Positions 1 through 4,514 of a stretch of DNA of 5,099 bases are shown piece by piece. The translations under genes and the position numbers were made by a program. Under the pieces are notes generated by a model. That model was not told the origin of the DNA and ran no database searches. It saw only the letters and a program-made list of their open reading frames with translations. Position 1 is the first letter of the stretch; every line of letters begins with the position of its first letter. Source of the stretch: Comamonadaceae bacterium (GTDB taxonomy: Bacteria > Pseudomonadota > Gammaproteobacteria > Burkholderiales > Burkholderiaceae_C); NCBI GenBank assembly GCA_027490555.1, contig JAIXXW010000345.1, positions 1 to 5,099 of the forward strand, read 5' to 3'.

Positions 1-118
1 CCGCAGCGCGGTGGCGGGCCACATGCCGAACCTGGCGGGCGTTGAGCCAGAACTTCAGGGCCACATGGGCCCCCAAGGCCAACACCAAGGTCAGGGTCAA
101 AGTCAGGGATGGGTTCAT
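1..118 (-). CDS. Probable M48-family membrane metallopeptidase, N-terminus only (partial)
   Basis: Only the first 39 codons are visible; the gene runs off the left edge. The peptide begins MNPSLTLTLTLVLALGAHVA and continues with LKFWLNARQVRHVARHR. It has one hydrophobic segment at about residues 5-24 followed by a basic stretch, which fits an N-terminal membrane anchor facing the cytoplasm. From family knowledge, this resembles the start of Ste24/HtpX-like M48 zinc peptidases, which commonly lie next to orn in Burkholderiales. The diagnostic HExxH motif would be outside the window, so the assignment rests on the N-terminal pattern and neighbourhood. The ATG at 118 is the only plausible start: the upstream frame reaches a TGA at 152-154 with no ATG, GTG or TTG in between. 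No Shine-Dalgarno sequence precedes it. It diverges from orn. It could instead be another single-anchor membrane protein. Confidence 0.6.
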   Translation of the reverse strand, partial: MNPSLTLTLTLVLALGAHVALKFWLNARQVRHVARHRAA

Positions 119-124
119 GACGCC

Positions 125-130
125 ATTGTA
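125..130 (-). promoter_or_regulatory. -10-like hexamer TACAAT ahead of the M48-like gene
   Basis: TACAAT on the minus strand matches the sigma-70 -10 consensus at 5 of 6 positions. It is followed by exactly 6 nt (GGCGTC) and then the ATG. With standard spacing, transcription would begin at the A of the start codon and give a leaderless mRNA. I see no good -35 at 16-18 bp spacing (17 bp gives GAGTCG), so this is a candidate only. Confidence 0.35.
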
Positions 131-200
131 GAAGCCGCACCCTGGACCGACTCAGAAGGCCAGCGATTCAGACGCGCTGCCCAGGGCTTAGCGCATCGGT

Positions 201-206
201 GACAAT
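201..206 (+). promoter_or_regulatory. -10-like hexamer GACAAT ahead of orn
   Basis: GACAAT matches the -10 consensus at 4 of 6 positions and is followed by 6 nt (CAGGGC) and then the orn ATG at 213. Its spacing mirrors that of the divergent gene. The -35 at 17 bp spacing would be TGCCCA, which is weak. The AGGG at 208-211 lies only 1 nt from the ATG, too close to act as a normal Shine-Dalgarno sequence, so a leaderless start is plausible. Confidence 0.3.
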
Positions 207-212
207 CAGGGC

Positions 213-803
213 ATGTCCGAAGTCAACACCCCTCCCTCCCCCAACGAGGCCGCCGCCCTCACCAAATCCGACCAGAACCTGGTCTGGATCGATTGCGAAA
301 TGACGGGCCTGGACCCCGAAAAAGAGCGCCTGCTGGAAATTGCGGTCATCGTGACCGGACCGCATCTGACACCGCGCGTCGAAGGCCCGGTGCTGGTCAT
401 CCACCAAAGCGATGCCCTGCTCGACCAAATGGACAATTGGAACAAGGGGACCCACGGCAAAAGTGGCCTGATCGACAAAGTCAAAGCCTCGACCATTTGC
501 GAAGCCGATGCCGAGGCCCAGATTCTGGCCTTTTTGAACCGGTACGTGCCCAAAAACAGCTCGCCGCTGTGCGGCAACACCATCAGCCAGGACAGGCGCT
601 TTCTGGTCAAGTACATGCCCCGGCTGGAAGCTTTCTTGCACTACCGCAATTTGGACGTCAGCACCCTCAAAGAGCTGTCACGCCGGTGGAAGCCCGAGGT
701 CTACGCCAACTTCAAGAAGCAGCAAAAGCACACGGCACTGGCCGATGTGCACGAGTCCATCGATGAGCTGCTGCACTACCGCGAACATTTCATCCGCTGT
801 TGA
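213..803 (+). CDS. orn: Oligoribonuclease (3'-5' exoribonuclease, DEDDh family)
   Basis: This cytoplasmic homodimeric 3'-5' exonuclease degrades di- to tetranucleotides left by RNA decay, including pGpG from cyclic-di-GMP turnover. The 196-residue product carries all DEDDh motifs: Exo I WIDCEMTGLD (D27, E29), Exo II GNTISQDRRF (D127) and Exo III HTALADVHES (H173, D178). These map to E. coli D12, E14, D112, H158 and D163 with a constant offset of 15. The protein is therefore E. coli Orn without internal indels plus a 15-residue polar N-terminal extension, and L33 is the leucine that wedges the dinucleotide base. The conserved segment LDVSTLKELSRRWKPE is at 148-162 and HYREHFIRC closes the protein. 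The ATG at 213 is chosen because the next in-frame ATG lies inside Exo I. The gene is divergent from the M48-like gene and separated by 249 bp from the helicase, which has its own promoter signal. Nothing is truncated and all catalytic residues are present. Confidence 0.97.
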   Translation: MSEVNTPPSPNEAAALTKSDQNLVWIDCEMTGLDPEKERLLEIAVIVTGPHLTPRVEGPVLVIHQSDALLDQMDNWNKGTHGKSGLIDKVKASTICEADAEAQILAFLNRYVPKNSSPLCGNTISQDRRFLVKYMPRLEAFLHYRNLDVSTLKELSRRWKPEVYANFKKQQKHTALADVHESIDELLHYREHFIRC

Positions 804-837
804 TGTTCAGGGAAAACCCTAAAACAGTTCAGATTCG

Positions 838-846
838 TGTCATAAT
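838..846 (+). promoter_or_regulatory. Extended -10 promoter for the helicase leader
   Basis: TGTCATAAT matches the extended -10 form TGnTATAAT, with 5 of 6 in the hexamer. The predicted start is near 853, about 200 nt upstream of the helicase ATG. No recognisable -35 is present at 16-18 bp, which extended -10 promoters tolerate. The element sits 35 bp after the orn stop, consistent with the helicase being transcribed independently. Confidence 0.5.
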
Positions 847-852
847 CGCGGT

Positions 853-1052
853 CTCGCTGCACTTGGGTGTGGCGTTTTCCACATCTCCCTTCATGCCTTG
901 ACCCACTGAGAGGGTCACTCACAGCGGCCAGGCTTTTCGCCCAGCGCCCCTCGCGAGCACCGTTTGATGGTTGATGTTTTTTCAACCTTGCGGTGCCTTC
1001 GGCCAGAGCCACTGGCTTTTGCCCTAGTGCCGTGCGAGTTTTACCGATTCAC
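853..1052 (+). promoter_or_regulatory. Long structured 5' leader of the DEAD-box helicase mRNA
   Basis: This gene-free stretch contains four local hairpins. P1 is at 865-886, 8 bp including two G-U pairs, loop CGTTTT. P2 is at 899-917, TGACCC/GGGTCA, loop ACTGAGA. P3 is at 969-987, GGTTGA/TCAACC, loop TGTTTTT. P4 is at 1001-1017, GCCAG/CTGGC plus a closing G-U, followed by a T run. The density of perfect short stems suggests a folded regulatory leader. E. coli deaD and cspA mRNAs also carry long 5' leaders, which is a precedent and not evidence of homology. I cannot assign it to a known RNA family. Its 3' part also encodes a 29-codon ORF. Confidence 0.45.
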
Positions 1053-1056
1053 ATGA
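967..1056 (+). CDS. Possible 29-codon upstream ORF overlapping the helicase start
   Basis: An ATG at 967 opens a 29-residue frame that begins MVDVFSTLRC and ends YRFT. Its TGA (1054-1056) overlaps the helicase ATG as ATGA. A weak ribosome site, GAG at 955-957, lies 9 nt upstream. The helicase ATG itself has only a distant GCGAG (1034-1038, 14 nt away), so translational coupling through termination and reinitiation is plausible. The peptide resembles nothing I recognise and shows no run of one amino acid of the kind attenuator leaders use. The start codon lies just before hairpin P3 (969-987), so folding could control access to it. It may be chance; conservation of the frame is untested. Confidence 0.3.
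   Translation: MVDVFSTLRCLRPEPLAFALVPCEFYRFT
1001..1020 (+). terminator. Weak terminator-like hairpin (possible attenuator) in the leader
   Basis: GCCAG (1002-1006), loop AGCCA and CTGGC (1012-1016), with an extra G1001-U1017 pair, are followed by a T run at 1017-1020 and then GCC. The stem is GC-rich but only 5 Watson-Crick pairs long, and the T tract is short. This suggests a partial or conditional terminator or pause site. It lies 33-52 nt before the helicase ATG and inside the upstream ORF. Confidence 0.25.
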
Positions 1057-3017
1057 CTGACACTTTGATCACAGTGCAGGACGACCTGTCGCCTGTCGAA
1101 AATATTTCCTTGTCCGCCGAGCATGCTGCTGGCGCTGAGTCCACCGAGGACAAGGCCGCCCAGCTGCCCAATGGTTTTGTCGAGCTGGGCCTGGCCCCGG
1201 AGCTGGTGCAGGCTGTGGCCGACCTGGGCTACACCCAGCCCACCGCCGTGCAATCGCGCGCCATTCCACTGGCCCTGCCCACGGCGGGTGGCGCCAAAGA
1301 GGGCCATGCCAAAGGCTACAGCGACCTGATGGTCTCCAGCCAAACCGGCAGCGGCAAAACCGCCGCCTTCTTGCTGCCCGTGCTGCACACCCTGATCCAG
1401 CAATTGGCCGAACAGGAAGCTGCCGAGCGGGCCGATTTTGAAAAAGCCTGTGCCGATGCAGCCGCCAAAGGCGAACCCGCGCCCAAACGCGCCAAGCGCA
1501 AAGACCCCACCAATCCCCGCAATTTCAAGGCCGCCGTCCCCGGTGCCCTGATCCTGTGCCCCACGCGTGAGCTGGCCCAACAGGTGGCGCACGATGCCAT
1601 CGAGCTGGTCAAGCACACACGCGGCCTGCGCGTGGCCAACGTGGTCGGCGGCATCCCCTACCAATTGCAAATCGCCAAGCTGCAAAACGCCAACCTGGTG
1701 GTGGCCACGCCGGGCCGTTTGCTCGACCTGCAGCGTTCCATGCAAATCAAACTCGACCAGGTCCAGTTCCTGGTGGTGGACGAAGCCGATCGCATGCTGG
1801 ACCTGGGCTTTTCCGACGATCTGGCCGACATCAACGACATGACCAGCCAGCGCCGCCAGACCATGATGTTCAGCGCCACCTTTGCGCCGCGCATCCAGCA
1901 ACTGGCGATGCGCGTGATGCACGACGGCGGCTCATCGGTCCAGAAAATCCAGATCGACAACCCGCAGGAAAAGCACAACAACATCAAACAGGTGCTGTTT
2001 TGGGCCGACAACGCCCAGCACAAGCGCCAGCTGCTCGACCACTGGCTGCGCGACAGCACCATCGACCAGGCGATTGTGTTTGCCAGCACCCAGATCGAGT
2101 GCGATGGTCTGGCCACCGACTTGCAGCAAGAGGGCTTTTCCGCCGTGGCGCTGCACGGCGCCCTGAGCCAAGGCATGCGCAACCGCCGCCTGATGGCGCT
2201 GCGCAACGGCCAGGTCCAGATCCTGGTGGCCACCGATGTGGCCGCACGCGGCATCGATGTGCCCACCATCACCCACGTCTTCAATTTCGGCCTGCCCATG
2301 AAGGCCGAGGACTACACCCACCGCATTGGCCGCACAGGCCGCGCCGGGCGCGACGGCATCGCCGTGACCTTGGCCGAGATCCGCGACCGGCGCAAGATCG
2401 GCGACATCGAAGCCTACACACGCCAGCCCTTCAAGGCGGAAGTCATTCCCGGCATGGAACCCAAGACCCGCATCGAAGCCCGCAGGCCCATGGGTGGCCG
2501 AGGCGGTGACCGGTTCGGTGGCGAACGCAACTACGCCAACGCCAGCGGCGGCTTCCGGGGTGCTCGCCCTTCCGGTGGCCGCGACTTTGCCGGCCACCGT
2601 GACCGCGATGGCGGCGGCCCAGACAAGCGCCAAGCGCATGGCCACTTCCGCGACGAAGCACCTCGGTTCGATCCACGCCGGGAAGGTGGCCGTTTCGACG
2701 CCGCCCGGGGCGAGCACCGGGGTGGCGACCGCTTTGAGCCCCGCAGCGCGCCTGCCCACCCCTGGGACCGTGGCGACAGCCGCGCCGCCCCACGCCAGGA
2801 CAGCCGTCAAGACAGCCCCCGTCAGGGTGGCCGTTGGGAAGACCGTGGCAGCGACAACCGCAACGCAGCCCGACCTGCGCCACGCGGCGGCGGCGCAGAC
2901 AAGTTTGCGCGCGGCCCGAAACAGTTTGGCGCCAGCCACTTCAAACCCCATGCCGCAGGCGATGGCCCTGCCGGCAAGCGTGGCGGAACGCGGGTCTTGA
3001 AAATCACCCGCGGTTGA
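1053..3017 (+). CDS. DEAD-box ATP-dependent RNA helicase with Arg/Gly-rich tail
   Basis: This 654-residue helicase uses ATP to unwind or remodel RNA, with likely roles in cold adaptation, ribosome assembly or RNA decay. An acidic leader (1-40) precedes the Q motif (about 41-69, Q67). Then come motif I QTGSGKT (97-103), Ia PTRELAQQ (170-177), GG (199-200), Ib TPGR (219-222), II DEAD (243-246), III SAT (274-276), IV IVFAST (341-346), V ATDVAARGID (393-402) and VI HRIGRTGR (423-430). Two insertions are notable: about 13 residues before motif I, and an Ala/Lys-rich stretch of about 45 residues (118-162, with KRAKRK) before Ia. The last 185 or so residues are rich in Gly, Arg and Asp, and are probably disordered and RNA-binding. 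A GTG at 993 would add 20 residues but lies inside leader hairpin sequence; I prefer the ATG at 1053. It resembles RhlE-type proteins, but the exact subfamily is uncertain, so no symbol is given. Confidence 0.95.
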   Translation: MTDTLITVQDDLSPVENISLSAEHAAGAESTEDKAAQLPNGFVELGLAPELVQAVADLGYTQPTAVQSRAIPLALPTAGGAKEGHAKGYSDLMVSSQTGSGKTAAFLLPVLHTLIQQLAEQEAAERADFEKACADAAAKGEPAPKRAKRKDPTNPRNFKAAVPGALILCPTRELAQQVAHDAIELVKHTRGLRVANVVGGIPYQLQIAKLQNANLVVATPGRLLDLQRSMQIKLDQVQFLVVDEADRMLDLGFSDDLADINDMTSQRRQTMMFSATFAPRIQQLAMRVMHDGGSSVQKIQIDNPQEKHNNIKQVLFWADNAQHKRQLLDHWLRDSTIDQAIVFASTQIECDGLATDLQQEGFSAVALHGALSQGMRNRRLMALRNGQVQILVATDVAARGIDVPTITHVFNFGLPMKAEDYTHRIGRTGRAGRDGIAVTLAEIRDRRKIGDIEAYTRQPFKAEVIPGMEPKTRIEARRPMGGRGGDRFGGERNYANASGGFRGARPSGGRDFAGHRDRDGGGPDKRQAHGHFRDEAPRFDPRREGGRFDAARGEHRGGDRFEPRSAPAHPWDRGDSRAAPRQDSRQDSPRQGGRWEDRGSDNRNAARPAPRGGGADKFARGPKQFGASHFKPHAAGDGPAGKRGGTRVLKITRG

Positions 3018-3022
3018 ACCCG

Positions 3023-3043
3023 GTCCAGGTCCAAGACCTGGAC
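3023..3043 (+). repeat. Perfect 9-bp inverted repeat after the helicase stop
   Basis: GTCCAGGTC, loop CAA and GACCTGGAC form a perfect hairpin starting 5 nt after the helicase stop codon. It lacks a T tract (TTCAGC follows), so it is not an intrinsic terminator by itself. It could block 3' exonucleases or be an extra element of the tandem 3' structure with the terminator that follows. Confidence 0.6.
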
Positions 3044-3060
3044 TTCAGCAGCCCAGCCGT

Positions 3061-3091
3061 GGCCTGACCCTCACCGGTCAGGCCTTTTTTT
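3061..3091 (+). terminator. Intrinsic terminator of the helicase gene
   Basis: GGCCTGACC (3061-3069), loop CTCACC and GGTCAGGCC (3076-3084) form a perfect 9-bp GC-rich stem followed by seven T (3085-3091). This is a textbook rho-independent terminator 44 nt after the helicase stop codon. Confidence 0.93.
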
Positions 3092-3121
3092 CATGGGCAT
3101 GGTTCAGAAGACGCGGACCAT

Positions 3122-3160
3122 AAAAAAAACCGCCCTGGGTGTGAACCCGGGCGGTTTTTT
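3122..3160 (-). terminator. Bidirectional terminator, mainly for rplS
   Basis: The stem pairs CCGCCC (3130-3135) with GGGCGG (3149-3154) and continues inside as GGGT/ACCC (3137-3140 and 3145-3148) around a GTGA loop, with one bulged base at 3136. It is flanked by eight A on the left and six T on the right. Read on the minus strand it ends in U8, 19 nt after the rplS stop codon. On the plus strand it ends in U6 and can catch read-through from the helicase. Confidence 0.92.
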
Positions 3161-3178
3161 GTACCGGAGAAAAAGGCG

Positions 3179-3562
3179 TCAGGCTTGGGCTGCAGGCGCT
3201 GCTTTGCGCTGGGGCAACTTTTCCTTGATACGGGCAGACTTGCCACTGCGGTCACGCAGGTAGTACAGCTTGGCGCGACGGACATCGCCGCGGCGCTTGA
3301 CTTCAATGCTGGCGATCACAGGGCTGTAGGTTTGGAAAGTACGTTCCACACCCTCGCCACTGGAGATCTTGCGCACGGTGAAGCTGCTGTTCAGACCACG
3401 GTTGCGCTTGGCGATCACCACACCTTCGTAGGCCTGGACACGCTTGCGCGCACCTTCGACCACGTTGACGCTGACGACCACGGTGTCACCGGGGGCAAAT
3501 TCAGGAATGGTTTTGCCCAGACGGGCAATTTCTTCCTGCTCAAGAGTTTGAATCAGATTCAT
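3179..3562 (-). CDS. rplS: 50S ribosomal protein L19
   Basis: L19 sits on the 50S subunit at the interface with 30S and contributes to an intersubunit bridge. The 127-residue product follows the family throughout: FAPGDTVVVSVNVVEGARKR (22-41), then VQAYEGVVIAKRNRGLNSSF (42-61), TVRKISSGEGVERTFQ (62-77), VKRRGDVRRAKLYYLR (88-103) and RIKEKLP (111-117). It is about 12 residues longer than the 115-residue E. coli protein, owing to a basic, Ala-rich C-terminus. The ATG at 3562 is chosen because GGAG lies 7 nt upstream and the N-terminus MNLIQTLEQEE aligns with E. coli MSNIIKQLEQEQ. The open frame continues 67 codons further without family similarity. It is the last gene of the rimM-trmD-rplS run, 115 bp after trmD, with a TATAAT at the trmD stop and a strong terminator downstream. 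Confidence 0.98.
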   Translation of the reverse strand: MNLIQTLEQEEIARLGKTIPEFAPGDTVVVSVNVVEGARKRVQAYEGVVIAKRNRGLNSSFTVRKISSGEGVERTFQTYSPVIASIEVKRRGDVRRAKLYYLRDRSGKSARIKEKLPQRKAAPAAQA

Positions 3563-3569
3563 GGTTGAA

Positions 3570-3573
3570 CTCC
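3570..3573 (-). promoter_or_regulatory. Shine-Dalgarno sequence of rplS
   Basis: GGAG on the minus strand lies 7 nt before the rplS ATG. It is the clearest ribosome-binding site in the window, and it decides the start against the 67-codon in-frame extension upstream. Confidence 0.8.
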
Positions 3574-3676
3574 GTCCGATCATGCCTCGCTGCACAAGGG
3601 GCGTTCTGTGCTGTGGGGGCCATGCATGCGCATGACGGAGCCAGACCGCGGCGGGTAGAGGATCGAAAAGCCTTGT

Positions 3677-3682
3677 ATTATA
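3677..3682 (-). promoter_or_regulatory. Consensus -10 TATAAT for an internal rplS promoter
   Basis: TATAAT on the minus strand matches the sigma-70 -10 exactly and includes the trmD stop codon TAA. The predicted start is near 3670, giving an rplS leader of about 108 nt. The spacer contains AAAAAGC just upstream. I see no TTGACA-like -35 at 16-18 bp (17 bp gives CACCCC) and no TGn extension, so promoter strength is uncertain. A separate rplS promoter would allow more L19 than RimM and TrmD. Confidence 0.5.
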
Positions 3683-4487
3683 GCTTTTTCGGGACCGTTG
3701 GGGTGCCCGGCTCGCCAAGATCTTGTGCCCGCTGGCCATGGCGCTGCCGCAGAAAGGCCTCATCTTGCTGGCTGAGCCGGCCGTTGCGCCGAGCTTGTTC
3801 GATCAATTCGGGGCGGTGCAATGCCGTCAGGCTCAGGCTCTGCTCGCGCCGCCAGCGCTCAATGTGGGCATGGTGGCCCGACATCAGTTCGGCCGGCACC
3901 GCATGCCCTTGCCAGACCTCAGGACGGGTGTAGTGTGGGCAGTCCAGCAAGCCATCGAGGGCCGGGTTGAAACTGTCGAGCTGGTGGCTGCCCTCGTCGT
4001 TCAACACGCCCGGCTGCAAACGGGCCACCGCGTCGAGCAAGGCCATGGCCGCGATTTCCCCACCCGACAGCACAAAATCGCCCAGACTGATTTGCTGGTC
4101 CACATGCTGGTCAATGAAGCGCTGGTCCACGCCCTCATAACGACCACACAGCAGCACGGCACCCGCGCTGGCCGACCAATGGGCCACCGCTATATGGTTC
4201 AGGGTCTGCCCTGTCGGCGAAAACAACACCAAGGGTGCAGGCGTTGGTTCTTGACGCTCGGCACGGATGGCCTGCAGGCAGCGGAACAATGGCTCGGCCA
4301 GCATGACCATGCCGGGGCCTCCGCCAAACGAGCGGTCGTCCACACGGCGGTATTGGCCATCGGCGTGGTCGCGCGGGTTCCAAAAATGCACCGCCACCAA
4401 GCCGCTCTCATAGGCACGGCGGGTGATGCCCTGGCTGAGCAAGGGCGCAAACAATTCTGGAAACAAGGTGATGATGTCAAAGCGCAT
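3678..4487 (-). CDS. trmD: tRNA (guanine-N1-)-methyltransferase
   Basis: TrmD uses S-adenosylmethionine to make m1G37 next to the anticodon of tRNAs reading CNN codons, which prevents +1 frameshifting. It is a cytoplasmic homodimer of the SPOUT (trefoil-knot) class. The 269-residue product shows the family motifs: DDRSFGGGPGMVM (50-62), PTGQ (91-94), CGRYEGVDQRF (114-124), SLGDFVLSGGE (134-144) and LLDCPHYTRPEVWQG (180-194). VPAELMSGHHAHIERWR follows at 198-213. By alignment, R156 and D171 correspond to the catalytic R154 and D169 of the E. coli/H. influenzae enzymes, and D182 to D177. The cofactor knot and the C-terminal tRNA-binding domain are complete. The ATG at 4487 gives the canonical MRFDIITLFPE start; a weak GGGGA lies about 6 nt upstream. 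It follows rimM by 27 bp, so the two are almost certainly co-transcribed. Confidence 0.98.
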   Translation of the reverse strand: MRFDIITLFPELFAPLLSQGITRRAYESGLVAVHFWNPRDHADGQYRRVDDRSFGGGPGMVMLAEPLFRCLQAIRAERQEPTPAPLVLFSPTGQTLNHIAVAHWSASAGAVLLCGRYEGVDQRFIDQHVDQQISLGDFVLSGGEIAAMALLDAVARLQPGVLNDEGSHQLDSFNPALDGLLDCPHYTRPEVWQGHAVPAELMSGHHAHIERWRREQSLSLTALHRPELIEQARRNGRLSQQDEAFLRQRHGQRAQDLGEPGTPTVPKKL

Positions 4488-4514
4488 GGCGGGTCCCCAC
4501 GGCCGTCAAGGCGG

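Noticed and set aside
993..1052. GTG start at 993 adding 20 residues to the helicase
   Set aside because: No Shine-Dalgarno sequence precedes it, the extension covers leader hairpin P4, and the residues look unlike a protein N-terminus of this family. The ATG at 1053 is preferred but not proven.
1041..1922. Open frame on the minus strand, 293 codons, opposite the helicase N-terminal half
   Set aside because: Its composition (Gln/Gly/His-rich) mirrors the codons of the real gene and no family features are visible.
1932..2951. Long open frame on the minus strand, 339 codons, opposite the helicase C-terminal half
   Set aside because: It lies antisense to confirmed helicase motifs, is a low-complexity Ala/Val/Gly translation typical of GC-rich shadow frames, and shows no recognisable domain.
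2494..3000. Overlapping plus-strand frame of 168 codons inside the helicase tail
   Set aside because: Its Ala/Thr/Pro-rich sequence is what a shifted reading of Gly/Arg/Asp codons gives. No ribosome site or domain supports it.
3625..3634. 10-bp palindrome CATGCGCATG in the rplS leader as an operator site
   Set aside because: It is a short alternating CATG/GCATGC tract with no spacing or known regulator to support a binding site.
3563..3763. 67-codon in-frame extension upstream of rplS
   Set aside because: It overlaps the trmD 3' end and has no L19 similarity. The ATG at 3562 has GGAG at 7 nt and gives a family-typical N-terminus.
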